64,000 nt of DNA from Pseudomonadota bacterium (GCA_021802555.1 JAJZRU010000009.1:39280-103279), one strand, 5' to 3'; counted from the first letter of the stretch, positions 1-8,779 are shown. The notes: generated from the letters alone by a model not told the origin. Numbers and translations are program-made.

Positions 1-3
1 ATG

Positions 4-477
4 TCATTCATAAAGCACCCGGTTCCATGCGTAGTCGTAGACTTCCCAGTCTTTGTCCCCGCCGGCACGTTGCCGCAACTCGCGCATCAGCGCGGCATAG
101 GGTTCATCGTAAAGCAGCGCGCCGGGCTGGTCGATCACCAGGCGCGGGCGCTCCAGCATGAGGGCGCGCGCCAGCAGGACGACGAAGCGCTCGCGCGTCG
201 TCATGTCGGCTTCGCGCCTGGCAGCGACACCCGCCGCGCCGAGCCGCAGCAGCAATTCGCGCGCGGACGTTTCCGCAGCCCGGCTGCCTGCTTGCTTGCG
301 ATAAAGCCGGATAAGGGCGATGTTCTGCAGGGCGTCCAGATTGACCCGCAGCGGCAGCGCCGGGGACACGCGCGCGCAGGTTTCGTCGGCAAGGCCGGCC
401 ACCGCCTGCGCAAGCGCCACGCGGTCAGGGAAAAAAGTCACCCGCAGGCCGGGGGCCGCGGCAAACTCGTCAGGCAT
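4..477 (-). CDS. Degenerate ABC-ATPase-like protein (157 aa)
   Basis: A complete 157-residue frame starting at an ATG. The C-terminal half reads like the signature-to-Walker-B part of an ABC ATPase: 'TTRERFVVLLARALMLERP' is followed by 'RLVIDQPG', where an active ABC protein would have LSGGQ...ARAL...LLLDEP. No Walker A glycine-rich loop precedes it, and the protein is about 80 residues shorter than a normal ABC subunit, so it probably does not hydrolyse ATP on its own. It could be a regulatory or vestigial ABC subunit whose partners lie left of the window. The family resemblance is inferred from motif order only. Confidence 0.5.
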   Translation of the reverse strand: MPDEFAAAPGLRVTFFPDRVALAQAVAGLADETCARVSPALPLRVNLDALQNIALIRLYRKQAGSRAAETSARELLLRLGAAGVAARREADMTTRERFVVLLARALMLERPRLVIDQPGALLYDEPYAALMRELRQRAGGDKDWEVYDYAWNRVLYE

Positions 478-577
478 GGAAGGGCACTTTGGGACATCGT
501 ACTTGCAAGTTTAGCCCGAGATGTCTCGGCTCCTGGCATGGCATTGCAAACCAGGCTTCTTCCGGGGGGCGTGAAAA

Positions 578-690
578 GAGATGGGGTGAGCCGCCAAGGG
601 CGGCTCATGGTGTTATGGGCGCCTTTGAGGCGCTCACCATCTCAAGCCACCGGCTCTGCCGGTGGTATCTGACTAATTGATTTCGGTCAG
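578..690. repeat. Cluster of four hairpins in the gap before tRNA-Ser
   Basis: The gap 478-755 has no gene but contains successive palindromes: 588-606 (GAGCCGCC / GGGCGGCTC), 619-633 (GCGCC / GGCGC), 647-665 (CCACCGGC-TCT-GCCGGTGG) and 669-690 (CTGAC / GTCAG). An outer arm at 578-591 pairs with 632-643, enclosing the first two. The dense hairpin arrangement resembles REP/BIME-type or IS200-like ends more than a single terminator. No transposase is adjacent. Confidence 0.5.
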
Positions 691-720
691 AGTAATTTTT
701 GTCGGGCGAATGACAAAGAC

Positions 721-742
721 AAAAAGCCGCATAAAGCGGCTT
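721..742 (-). terminator. Terminator of tRNA-Ser
   Basis: A 7-bp stem (AAGCCGC / GCGGCTT) with a 5-nt loop, followed on the minus strand by TTTTTG, lies 14 nt past the CCA end of tRNA-Ser. This is a textbook intrinsic terminator. Confidence 0.8.
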
Positions 743-755
743 GACTCGTAATATA

Positions 756-849
756 TGGCGGAGACGGAGGGATTCGAACCCTCGATACCGGTTTAAGCCG
801 GTATGCTCCCTTAGCAGGGGAGTGCCTTCGACCTCTCGGCCACGTCTCC
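756..849 (-). tRNA. tRNA-Ser(GCU)
   Basis: A 94-nt class II tRNA with encoded CCA, a long variable arm (AUACCGGCUUAAACCGGUAU region) and the anticodon loop CUGCUAA, giving anticodon GCU. The acceptor stem GGAGACG pairs with CGUCUCC and the discriminator is G. A TAGAAT -10 box lies just upstream on the minus strand (about 861-866), and an intrinsic terminator follows. Confidence 0.95.
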
Positions 850-924
850 GAAGCCGCGCATTCTAACGGCTGGGGCGCGGAAAAGCCAGTTGGGCGAACC
901 CTGGGCGGCGCTCGTTGCGCGGCC

Positions 925-2151
925 TCAGGCCGCTTTTTCCAGGTGGAAGGCGTGATGCAATACGCGCACGGCCAGTTCCATGTATTTGTCTTCCACGACC
1001 ACGGAGATCTTGATCTCGGAGGTGGAGATCATCTGCAGGTTGATGCCTTCGCGCGAGAGGGCCTCGAACATGGTCTTGGCGATGCCCACATGGGAGCGCA
1101 TGCCGACGCCCACCACGGAGACCTTGGCGATCTTGTCGTCCGCCGTGACTTCGCGGGCGCCGATCTGTGCGGCGGTCTTCCGACAAATGTCGAGCGCCTT
1201 GGCGTATTCGTTGCGGTGCACGGTGAAAGTGAAGTCGGTGGTGTTCTCGTGCCCCACGTTCTGCACGATCATGTCGACGTCGATGTTGGCGTCCGCGACC
1301 GGGCCGAGTATCTGGAAGGCCACGCCGGGGCGGTCAGGCACGCCCAGGACGGTGATTTTGGCTTCGTCGCGGTTGAAGGCGATGCCGGAGATGATGGCTT
1401 GTTCCATTTTGTCGTTTTCCTCGAAGGTGATGAGGGTGCCGTCGCCTTCGGCTCCGAAGCTGGACAGCACGCGCAGTTTGACCTTGTACTTGCCGGCGAA
1501 TTCGACCGAGCGGATTTGCAGCACCTTGGAGCCCAGGCTCGCCATTTCCAGCATTTCTTCGAAGGTGATGGTGGCCAGGCGGCGCGCCTCCGGGACGATG
1601 CGCGGATCGGTGGTATAGACCCCGTCCACGTCGGTGTAAATCTGGCACTCGTCGGCATGCAGGGCGGCTGCCAGCGCCACGCCGGTGGTGTCCGAACCGC
1701 CGCGTCCCAGGGTGGTGATGTTGCCTTCTTCGTCCACGCCCTGAAAGCCCGCCACCACCACGACGTTGCCGGCATCCAGGTCGGCGCGCATCTTCTGCTC
1801 GTCGATGGAGAGAATGCGGGCCTTGGTGTAGGCGTTGTCGGTGAGAATGCGGACCTGGGCGCCGGTATAGCTTTTCGCCTTGAGCCCGAGGTCTTTGAGC
1901 GCCATGCTGAGCAGGGCGATGGTGACCTGCTCTCCGGTGGACACCATGACGTCCAGTTCGCGCGGGTCGGGGTTCTCCTGGATCTGCTTGGCCAGGGCGA
2001 TGAGGCGGTTGGTTTCGCCGGACATGGCGGAAACCACGACCACCATCTGGTGCCCCTTGGCCTTGTAGCGGGCGACCCGCTCGGCGACGGCGCGCAGGCG
2101 CTCGACGCTGCCGACCGAGGTGCCGCCATATTTCTGGACGATCAGTGACAT
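925..2151 (-). CDS. lysC: Aspartate kinase
   Basis: Phosphorylates L-aspartate to aspartyl-4-phosphate, the first step to lysine, threonine, methionine and diaminopimelate. The 408-residue length matches monofunctional class aspartokinases. The N-terminal kinase motif KYGGTSVG is at residues 7-14, with the nucleotide/aspartate-site motifs 'TTLGRGGSDTT' and 'YTDVDGVYTTDPR' in the middle. The C-terminal third has two ACT-type regulatory stretches ('ITVLGVPDRPGVA' and 'VSVVGVGMRSHVG'), so feedback inhibition by lysine and/or threonine is expected. It is followed at once by tRNA-Ser on the same strand and is divergent from the BI-1 gene. Confidence 0.95.
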   Translation of the reverse strand: MSLIVQKYGGTSVGSVERLRAVAERVARYKAKGHQMVVVVSAMSGETNRLIALAKQIQENPDPRELDVMVSTGEQVTIALLSMALKDLGLKAKSYTGAQVRILTDNAYTKARILSIDEQKMRADLDAGNVVVVAGFQGVDEEGNITTLGRGGSDTTGVALAAALHADECQIYTDVDGVYTTDPRIVPEARRLATITFEEMLEMASLGSKVLQIRSVEFAGKYKVKLRVLSSFGAEGDGTLITFEENDKMEQAIISGIAFNRDEAKITVLGVPDRPGVAFQILGPVADANIDVDMIVQNVGHENTTDFTFTVHRNEYAKALDICRKTAAQIGAREVTADDKIAKVSVVGVGMRSHVGIAKTMFEALSREGINLQMISTSEIKISVVVEDKYMELAVRVLHHAFHLEKAA

Positions 2152-2195
2152 AAGCGTAGGCAGAGTGAAAATCCGTTAATTCTAAAGGATTTCGT

Positions 2196-2224
2196 CCAGC
2201 CGGCGGTTTGAAACCTCCGGCTGG
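2196..2224. promoter_or_regulatory. 29-bp near-perfect palindrome between lysC and the BI-1 gene
   Basis: CCAGCCGG and CCGGCTGG arms enclose a second palindrome, GGTTTGAAACC, so the whole block reads almost the same on both strands. It sits in the 115-bp divergent intergenic region, 43 bp upstream of the BI-1 start codon. It could be an operator or a cruciform/hairpin in the leader; no known site is recognised. Confidence 0.4.
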
Positions 2225-2266
2225 AATGGTAGTCTTAACGGCATGTTCAACCGGGAGGATGTACCC

Positions 2267-2959
2267 ATGCAACCCGAAATCGTCAATTATCCGCGCGTCG
2301 ATACCCTGACGCTTGCCCGCAACAAGGTATTGCGCAACACCTACCTGCTGCTGGCACTGTCCCTGGTGCCCACGGTGGTTGGGGCCTACATCGGCACCCA
2401 CATGGACTTCAGCTTCATGGCCGGCCATCCGCTGCTCTTCACCCTGGGCATGTTCGCGGTGGTGATGGGCCTGGGCTGGGGCATCTCCGCCAACCGCAAC
2501 AGCGGACTGGGGGTGGCGCTCTTGCTGGCCATGACCCTGTTCCTGGGCGTCATGCTGGGGCCCATTCTGCAAGTCGCCCTGCGCTTTGCCAACGGTCCGC
2601 AGTTGATCGCGCTTGCCGCCGGCGGAACCTCGGTGATTTTCTTCGCGCTGGCCGGTCTGGCCACCGTGACCAAGAAGGATTTCAGCTTCCTGGGCAAATT
2701 CCTGTTCATCGGCCTGATCCTGCTGCTGGTGGCCATGGTGGCGAACGCCTTCCTGCACATCCCGGCCCTGGCCCTGACGCTCTCCGTGATAGCCATCCTG
2801 ATCTTCTCCGGCTATCTGCTGTTCGACGTCAGCCGGGTGGTGAACGGCGGCGAAACCAACTACGTCATGGCGACACTGGCCATCTATCTGGACATCTACA
2901 ACATCTTCGTGAACCTGCTCTATCTACTGATGGCGCTGGCCGGCAACAACCGAAACTGA
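2267..2959 (+). CDS. Bax inhibitor-1 (BI-1/YccA) family membrane protein
   Basis: A 230-residue, strongly hydrophobic protein with about seven membrane segments and short polar loops, the size and layout of bacterial BI-1/YccA proteins. Family members are inner-membrane proteins; E. coli YccA modulates FtsH proteolysis and others are proposed Ca2+ leak channels. The C-terminus retains the family hallmark of acidic residues near the last segments ('SGYLLFDVSRVV', 'YLDIYNIF'). I chose the ATG at 2267 because GGGAGGA lies 9 nt upstream; an earlier ATG at 2243 lacks such a site. A strong terminator follows. Confidence 0.85.
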   Translation: MQPEIVNYPRVDTLTLARNKVLRNTYLLLALSLVPTVVGAYIGTHMDFSFMAGHPLLFTLGMFAVVMGLGWGISANRNSGLGVALLLAMTLFLGVMLGPILQVALRFANGPQLIALAAGGTSVIFFALAGLATVTKKDFSFLGKFLFIGLILLLVAMVANAFLHIPALALTLSVIAILIFSGYLLFDVSRVVNGGETNYVMATLAIYLDIYNIFVNLLYLLMALAGNNRN

Positions 2960-2976
2960 GCGCAAGGCGCCGGACG

Positions 2977-3003
2977 ACGGGCCCGTGGGGCCCGTTTTTT
3001 TTT
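2977..3003. terminator. Terminator between the BI-1 gene and rlmD
   Basis: ACGGGCCC and GGGCCCGT form an 8-bp stem followed by nine Ts on the plus strand. It lies 17 bp after the BI-1 stop and just before the convergent rlmD stop, so it mainly serves the BI-1 transcript. Confidence 0.85.
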
Positions 3004-3012
3004 GCCCCGCCC

Positions 3013-4326
3013 TCAGCGCTCGAACCAGGCGATGGATTCCACGTGCGCGGTGTGGGGGAACATGTTGGCTACGCTCACCGCCTTGAGCCGGAAGCCCTGT
3101 ACGTGGCAAAGCACTTCGGCGTCGCGCGCCAGGGTCGCGGGATTGCAGGAGACATAGACGATGCGGCGCGGCCCCGGAATAGCGTCCGGAGTCGGTGGCG
3201 GCAGGGACTTCACCAGGGCCATGGCGCCGTCGCGCGGCGGGTCGATGAGCAGTTTGTCGAACTGCCCCAGGGCGGCAAATTTCTCCGGCGTCATCTGGAA
3301 CAGATCGTCCGCTTCGAAGCGCGCCAGCGCCAGGCCATTGAGGCGCGCGTTTTCCTGCGCGCGCGCCACCAGGGCCGCGTTGCCTTCGATGCCCACCACG
3401 GCGGCCCCCAGTCGCGCAATAGGCAGGGTGAAATTCCCCAGGCCGCAGAAAAAATCGCCGATGCGTTCTCCCGGCCGCGGGGCGAGCCAACGCATGGCGC
3501 GGTTCACCAAGGCCTCGTTGATGCCGGGATTGACCTGGGTGAATTCGGTGGGGCGAAAAGGCAGCGCCAGATCGAACTGGCTGAGACGAAAATCGAGCTG
3601 GGGCGCCAGCGGGGGGAAGAAAGGGTAGGCGCTGTCGGGGCCTTTGGGCTGCAGCCAGAACTGGATGTCATGTTCGGCGGCGAATTCGCGCAGCAATTCC
3701 TCGTCCGCCGCGTTGGGCGGGTCGAGCACGCGCAAGACCAGGGCGGTCACCCGGTCGCCCACGGCCGCTTCGATCTGAGGCAGGCGGTCGACGATGGACA
3801 GGCGGGCGATCAGCCGGCGCAGCGGCGCGATGAGGGCGCCCACGCGCGGATGCAGCACGGGGCAGCCATCCATTTCCGTGATGAAGCTGCTGCGCTTCTC
3901 GTGAAAGCCGACCAGCACGCCGCCTTTCTTGTCGACACGGCGCACCGACAGGCGCGCGCGGTGGCGATAGCCCCAGGACGGTCCATGGATGGCGGGAGCG
4001 ATGATGTCGGCGCCCACCTTGCCGATGCGGGCCAGGTTTTCCTCCAGGGCGCGCTGTTTGACCGCGACCTGGGCGCTGGCTTCGAGGTGCTGCAGGGAGC
4101 AGCCGCCGCAGCGCTTGAAGTGCGGGCAGGCCGGGTCGCTGCGGTAGGGGCTCGCCTTCAGGATGCGCACCGTCTGGGCGGAATCGTATTTGGGGTGGCG
4201 GCGGTAGACGCTGATCTCCGCCTGCTCGCCGGTCAGCGCGCCGTCGACGAACACGACCTTGCCGTCCAGGCGCGCCACGCCATGCCCCTCCTGGTCCAGG
4301 GACTCGATGTAGACCACCGGGTTCAT
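3013..4326 (-). CDS. rlmD: 23S rRNA (uracil-1939-C5)-methyltransferase
   Basis: A 437-residue SAM-dependent rRNA methyltransferase of the RumA/TrmA family. An N-terminal TRAM domain (about residues 1-55) is followed by iron-sulfur ligand cysteines in 'CPHFKRCGGCS', with a fourth in 'MDGCPVLH'. The SAM-binding loop 'GDFFCGLGNFTLP', the 'DPPRDG' motif and the nucleophile motif 'VYVSCNPATLARD' come in family order. The ATG at 4326 overlaps the stop of the upstream exonuclease gene (ATGA), which fixes the start and indicates coupled translation. Confidence 0.93.
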   Translation of the reverse strand: MNPVVYIESLDQEGHGVARLDGKVVFVDGALTGEQAEISVYRRHPKYDSAQTVRILKASPYRSDPACPHFKRCGGCSLQHLEASAQVAVKQRALEENLARIGKVGADIIAPAIHGPSWGYRHRARLSVRRVDKKGGVLVGFHEKRSSFITEMDGCPVLHPRVGALIAPLRRLIARLSIVDRLPQIEAAVGDRVTALVLRVLDPPNAADEELLREFAAEHDIQFWLQPKGPDSAYPFFPPLAPQLDFRLSQFDLALPFRPTEFTQVNPGINEALVNRAMRWLAPRPGERIGDFFCGLGNFTLPIARLGAAVVGIEGNAALVARAQENARLNGLALARFEADDLFQMTPEKFAALGQFDKLLIDPPRDGAMALVKSLPPPTPDAIPGPRRIVYVSCNPATLARDAEVLCHVQGFRLKAVSVANMFPHTAHVESIAWFER

Positions 4327-5099
4327 GCTTGCCAGAGCGCGAGGAATTCCTGCCAGTGGCGGGCGCCGCTGTCGGCAAGGACGCGGCGCACGAGGTCGAT
4401 CTCCGCGCCGTAGGCGGCATCGCCCAGCGCCCCGCGCATCCGCTCGAAGCGCAGGAACAGCAGATAGGTGTTGAGCACGTCGGTTTCGCAGTAATCGCAG
4501 ATGTCCGCCAGGCGGCCTTCGTGATAGGCGCGCCATACCTGGCTGCCGTCCATGCCCAGCTTGCCGGGCAGGCCGCACAGTTGCGCAAGGGCGTCCAGCG
4601 GCGCGTTGGCGCGTCCCGAATACATGGCCAGCACATCCATGAGATCGAGGTGGCGCGTGTGGTAGCGGTTCAGGTAGTTGTTGTAGCGGAAGTCGCGGTC
4701 CTCGTCCCCCCATTCCCAATAGCGCGCCGCCGCCACGCCGTGGATGAGGCAGCGGTGGTTGAGCACTGGCAGATCGAAGCCGCCGCCATTCCAGGACACG
4801 AGTTGCGGCGTGTAGCGCTCGATGCCCTCGAAGAAGCGCTGCAGAATGGCCGCTTCGCCCTCGTTCTCGCGTCCCAGCGTCCACACCTTGAACTTGTCTT
4901 CGATGCGCAGGGCGCAGGAAATGGCCGCCACGCGCTGCAGGTGATGCGGCAGGAAGTCGCTGCCGGTAGCCTGGCGGCGCGCCAGCAGCGCCATTTCCAC
5001 GACTTCGTCGTGCGGGCTGTCGGCCGCAAGGCCGTGCAGGCGGATCAGGCCCGCCACATCCGGGATGGTTTCGATGTCGAAGGCGAGAACGGGTTGCAC
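4323..5099 (-). CDS. PolB-related 3'-5' exonuclease-like protein
   Basis: A 258-residue DEDD-superfamily exonuclease domain with no polymerase part. The exo I motif 'FDIETIP' is at residues 6-12, exo II is 'SWNGGGFDLPVL', and an exo III-like 'CDYCETDVLNTYLL' lies near the C-terminus, supplying the metal-binding acidic residues. This matches the stand-alone 'predicted 3'-5' exonuclease related to PolB' family; the substrate is not established. It is cotranscribed with rlmD, with a 4-nt overlap. Confidence 0.88.
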   Translation of the reverse strand: MQPVLAFDIETIPDVAGLIRLHGLAADSPHDEVVEMALLARRQATGSDFLPHHLQRVAAISCALRIEDKFKVWTLGRENEGEAAILQRFFEGIERYTPQLVSWNGGGFDLPVLNHRCLIHGVAAARYWEWGDEDRDFRYNNYLNRYHTRHLDLMDVLAMYSGRANAPLDALAQLCGLPGKLGMDGSQVWRAYHEGRLADICDYCETDVLNTYLLFLRFERMRGALGDAAYGAEIDLVRRVLADSGARHWQEFLALWQA

Positions 5100-5150
5100 G
5101 GCGCCCAGGGCGGCAAACGCAAAGGACGCAATTCTACCCTGTGGCGCCGG

Positions 5151-6488
5151 CTACATCAGGTGGCCGTCCATATCCTCCGCCACCACCAGGGCTTCCATGT
5201 GCGCCAGCGCCACCGTCTCCAGAGGCAGGTTCAGTTCGCCCGCCCAGCGCGCGAGCAAGGCGCCGTCGTTTTTTTCGCAGGCGTGCGCCAGCGCCAGCCA
5301 GGCGGCCAGCGGGCCGCCTGCGCCGCTGAGCGCCGCGCACACTTCCGCGGCCCAGGCGAAGCGTGTCGCCAATTCGGTCACCGGCATGGGAAATACCGCG
5401 GCCAGGGGAGAGAACAGCCCGACTTCGAAAGCCAGAGGCGCCAGTGCAGACGCCGGCGTGCTGCGCGCCAGCTTGCCCAGAAAGAGGGCGCGGGTGAGGG
5501 CGATGCGCGCGTACAGGCGGCCGTCGGCCGTCGCTGGGGCACCTGCCAGGGCCAGCAGCGTGGCCGCGCGCTGCGCGCGCGCGCGGCCCATGCGCACCAG
5601 GGCGTGGGCGCAGGAGTCCACCACGTCGCTCAGGCCGCCCGCCGCCGTGGCGGCGATGCGCAGCAGTTGCGCTTCGAGGTCGGGGTGCAGGCGCAGAAAG
5701 CCGCTCAACGCATCCAGCGGCTGGCGCAGCGCAACGGACAGCAGCTCGTAACGCCGGGCCAGATCCTTGCCCAGTTCCGGCGGGGTGGCCGAGCCGGTGA
5801 ACCAAGGGCCCTGCGCCCACAGCTGCTCCGGCCAGGCGGCCAATTCGGCGGCGTCGCTGACGCCGGCGGCGATGACGCGCGTGGTTGTCTGCCGCGGCGG
5901 AACGCCCACCGGCAGGCGCACGGCGTCCCAAAGGCCGAAATCGGCCAGCCAGGGAAGGTTATTGCCGTCGGCTTCCAGGCAGAACCGGAATCCCTGCTGG
6001 CGCAGCGCCTGGATGTCCTCGAAATCGGCGAAGTGGCGCGGCGCCGTGACCCAGATCAGGTTGATGCGGTTGAGCTCGCGGATGAGTTCGCGCGACAGGT
6101 TCGCGGCACTGATTTTCACCAGCAGCGCCTGGCCTGCCGTCATTTCGTCTGCCACCAGGGAATACAAGCCGGTGAGCAGCATGTCTTCATCCAGGTATTG
6201 CAGATGGGCGGCGGCCGATGCGCCGGCCAGGCGCCCGCGCAGCACCAGTTCGCGCGCCGCGACGCGGCCGCGGCGATCGAACAGGGGCTCGAAGGAGAAA
6301 AAGCGGTCGCGCAGTTCTTCCTCGCGCACCGGCGCGGAAGTCTGGCCGTCCACTTTGACGACGCACGCCCTGTCGTCCAGCGCCGAGGTGTCTATGCCGC
6401 CGCTGGCGGCGTACGCTGGCGGACAGGCGCCATCCGCTCCCGTTTCGGGCGGGGATTCTTGCGGCAGGACATCCAACGGGTTGCTCAT
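5151..6488 (-). CDS. EAL/HDOD (YuxH-type) signalling protein with degenerate EAL
   Basis: The N-terminal half resembles an EAL fold ('RFFSFEPLFDRRGRVAARE', with ELVLRG where EALLR is expected) but lacks the catalytic acidic set. The C-terminal half is helical and HDOD-like ('LDALSGFLRLHPDLEAQLL', 'HALVRMGRARAQR'). Such YuxH-type proteins are usually scaffolds rather than c-di-GMP phosphodiesterases. The protein is 445 residues from the ATG at 6488; a GTG at 6539 would add 17 residues and leave only 12 bp to the divergent neighbour region. Neither start has a strong ribosome site. Confidence 0.7.
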   Translation of the reverse strand: MSNPLDVLPQESPPETGADGACPPAYAASGGIDTSALDDRACVVKVDGQTSAPVREEELRDRFFSFEPLFDRRGRVAARELVLRGRLAGASAAAHLQYLDEDMLLTGLYSLVADEMTAGQALLVKISAANLSRELIRELNRINLIWVTAPRHFADFEDIQALRQQGFRFCLEADGNNLPWLADFGLWDAVRLPVGVPPRQTTTRVIAAGVSDAAELAAWPEQLWAQGPWFTGSATPPELGKDLARRYELLSVALRQPLDALSGFLRLHPDLEAQLLRIAATAAGGLSDVVDSCAHALVRMGRARAQRAATLLALAGAPATADGRLYARIALTRALFLGKLARSTPASALAPLAFEVGLFSPLAAVFPMPVTELATRFAWAAEVCAALSGAGGPLAAWLALAHACEKNDGALLARWAGELNLPLETVALAHMEALVVAEDMDGHLM

Positions 6489-6577
6489 GGGCGGCGCGTC
6501 GTCGAGCCGGCGTTGGAGCGGCTGGCGATAATTTCTCACACTGCACTATCATGCCATCAATCGCGCGGGAGGGAACC

Positions 6578-7270
6578 ATGGCTCAAGCTGTAGTGCAGCC
6601 GCGCTGGCAGATCTGCGCCAGTGAGGAGGGTTTGGCGGATGCGGCGCTCGCCAGGGTGCTCCAGGCGCGAAAAGAGTGCGGCGGCGCGTTTCGTATCGTG
6701 CTGGCGGGCGGGCGTACGCCGCGCACTCTTTACGAGCGCTTGGCGCGATCGCCCCTGGACTGGCGCGGCTGGCAATTTTATTTCGGCGACGAGCGCTGCC
6801 TGCCGCCGGGTGACGGCGAGCGCAATTCCACGCTTGCCAGGGAAACCTGGCTGGATCACATCGAACACGACCCTGCTGCCGTGCACGACATTCCCGCGGA
6901 AGCCGGCGCCGAGGCCGGCGCGCGCCGTTATGCCGAGATGTTGGCCGGCATGCCGGACTTCGATCTCGTGTTGCTGGGGCTGGGGGAAGACGGGCATACC
7001 GCAAGTCTTTTTCCGGGCAACGATTGGGGGGAGGGCCCCGCCGCGCCGGATACGCTGGCAGTGCGCAATTCCCCCAAGCCGCCGCGGGAGCGCGTGAGCT
7101 TGTCCGCCGCGCGCCTCAATCGTGCCGCGCGCGTGCTGTTCCTGGTCAGCGGCGCGGACAAGCGCCCGGCCTTGGCGCGCTGGCGCGCCGGGGAGCGTCT
7201 GCCGGCAAGCGTCGTCCATGGCCGCGGCGGCGCCGAGGTGCTGGCGGACGCGGCCGCCTGGCCGGAGTGA
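6578..7270 (+). CDS. pgl: 6-phosphogluconolactonase
   Basis: Hydrolyses 6-phosphogluconolactone to 6-phosphogluconate in the oxidative pentose-phosphate pathway. The 230-residue protein carries the family motifs 'LAGGRTPRTLYERLA', 'YFGDERCLPP' and 'LLGLGEDGHTASLFPG'. The ATG at 6578 is preceded by GGGAGGG at a spacing of 7 nt; an upstream ATG at 6551 has no such site. No zwf or gnd is adjacent here. The DUF4139 gene follows 11 bp downstream, so they are probably cotranscribed. Confidence 0.92.
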   Translation: MAQAVVQPRWQICASEEGLADAALARVLQARKECGGAFRIVLAGGRTPRTLYERLARSPLDWRGWQFYFGDERCLPPGDGERNSTLARETWLDHIEHDPAAVHDIPAEAGAEAGARRYAEMLAGMPDFDLVLLGLGEDGHTASLFPGNDWGEGPAAPDTLAVRNSPKPPRERVSLSAARLNRAARVLFLVSGADKRPALARWRAGERLPASVVHGRGGAEVLADAAAWPE

Positions 7271-7281
7271 GGGAATCCATC

Positions 7282-8640
7282 GTGCGCACGGCCAGATGCA
7301 GACGCTGGTTTTTCTTTGCGCAAGGTTTGCTGGCCTGCGCGTGCGCGCGGCCCGCCTGGGCGGAGATTCATTTGACGCTTTATCAGAGCGCCCCGGGCCA
7401 GGTATCGGAGGAGCGTGAATTCGATCTCAAGCGGGGGGTCGACACCCTCATGTGGAAACCCGTCGCCGCGCGCATGCTGCCCGCAAGCGTGTGGTTGGAC
7501 GCTCCTCGGAAGGTGGCTCTGAACGGCTTCGAAATGCGTGCCGAGCGGCTCGATCCCGCGGCGCTGCTGCGCGCTTACGTCGGCAAGACCGTTGAAGTGC
7601 GTACTCGCGATGACGCGGGGCATGCACGGCTGGGCGGCGCCCGGGTATTGTCGGCCGAGGGGCCGCTGCTGGAAATCGACGGGCGAGTGGAAAACGTGCC
7701 CGTCGGCCGCATCGTTTTCCCTGCCGTCCCCCCGTCCCTGGGGCTTGGCCCCGCTCTCGCGCTACAGTTGCGCACCCGCCGCGGCGGCCGCATGACACTG
7801 GAGCTGAACTACCTCAGCGACGGCCTGGCCTGGCGCGCCGACTATCTCGCGCGCCTGTCCGAGCGCGGGAGCGAACTGACCGTCGAAGGCCGCGCCGCGC
7901 TGATCAATGAGAGCGGGATGGCTTACGAAAATGCGCGCGTGGCGCTGGTTGCCGGGCAACCGCATCGCACCGCTTTCGGCGCATCTTTTGCCTCGGCCAG
8001 GGGTGTGGTGGCAGCGGAGCCGGCCGGCGTGCCGGCGCAGGCCTGGCAGGACTATCAGCGCTATGTCTTGCCACGCCCGCTGAACCTTCCCGACGGCGCC
8101 ATGCGCTGGGTGGAGTTCCTTCCCCGCACCACATTGCCGGTGCGGCGCGAGTATGTGGTGGACGATATGGCCGACTACGCGAACGATGCGGGGGCGGCGC
8201 GGGCGCTGCCGGTCGCCGTGCGGCTGCGCCTGCCGGGGATAACCCGGCCGCTGCCAACCGGCGTGCTGCGCGTATACGGCGGCGCGCACGGGCAAACAGC
8301 GTTTCTGGGCGAGGACCGGCTTGCGGCCATGCCGCGCGGCACGCCCTTCAGCATCAGCCTCGGTCGGGCTTTCGACGTGACGGCCGACAGCAGGCAGACC
8401 GAGTTTCGCCGTCTAGGGGGCACGCCGCCGGCGTATGAAAGCGCGTGGCGCGTCGTGCTGCGCAACACCAAGCCCCGACCCGTGACGGTGTCGTTGCGCA
8501 CGCGGCTTCCCGGCGACTGGCAGATACCGCAGGAGTCCGCGCCGCACGAGAAAATTTCGGCAGGCCAGATCGAATGGCAGGTGTCCGTGCCCGCCGGCGG
8601 CGAGGCGGTGCTCAGCTATCGCGTGCGCACGCGCTATTGA
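7282..8640 (+). CDS. Secreted DUF4139 domain protein
   Basis: A 452-residue protein with an N-terminal signal peptide (basic start, hydrophobic core 'FFFAQGLLACACA', cleavage near ARPAWA-E). The rest is beta-rich with conserved DUF4139 patterns: 'LELNYLSDGLAWRADYLARL' and a C-terminal 'YRVRTRY'. The family is widespread but of unknown function. The proposed start is GTG 7282, preceded by GAGGG; upstream sequence in the same frame belongs to pgl in another frame. It is likely periplasmic or outer-membrane associated; no enzyme motif is visible. Confidence 0.8.
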   Translation: MRTARCRRWFFFAQGLLACACARPAWAEIHLTLYQSAPGQVSEEREFDLKRGVDTLMWKPVAARMLPASVWLDAPRKVALNGFEMRAERLDPAALLRAYVGKTVEVRTRDDAGHARLGGARVLSAEGPLLEIDGRVENVPVGRIVFPAVPPSLGLGPALALQLRTRRGGRMTLELNYLSDGLAWRADYLARLSERGSELTVEGRAALINESGMAYENARVALVAGQPHRTAFGASFASARGVVAAEPAGVPAQAWQDYQRYVLPRPLNLPDGAMRWVEFLPRTTLPVRREYVVDDMADYANDAGAARALPVAVRLRLPGITRPLPTGVLRVYGGAHGQTAFLGEDRLAAMPRGTPFSISLGRAFDVTADSRQTEFRRLGGTPPAYESAWRVVLRNTKPRPVTVSLRTRLPGDWQIPQESAPHEKISAGQIEWQVSVPAGGEAVLSYRVRTRY

Positions 8641-8779
8641 GCCGCGCGGGACTTGCGTTGCGGGGCATATGTCTGTATACCCCAGCAACGTGCTGCCACA
8701 TTCTTCCCCTCGTTGCCCCGTTTTTTCCCTGCCGGGCCGGCTGCACCGCGCATATGGCTGGGCGCCGGGGGCGGCAGGC

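Noticed and set aside
4329..6593. 754-codon plus-strand frame opposite the exonuclease and EAL/HDOD genes
   Set aside because: Antisense to well supported genes, low complexity, no motif or ribosome site.
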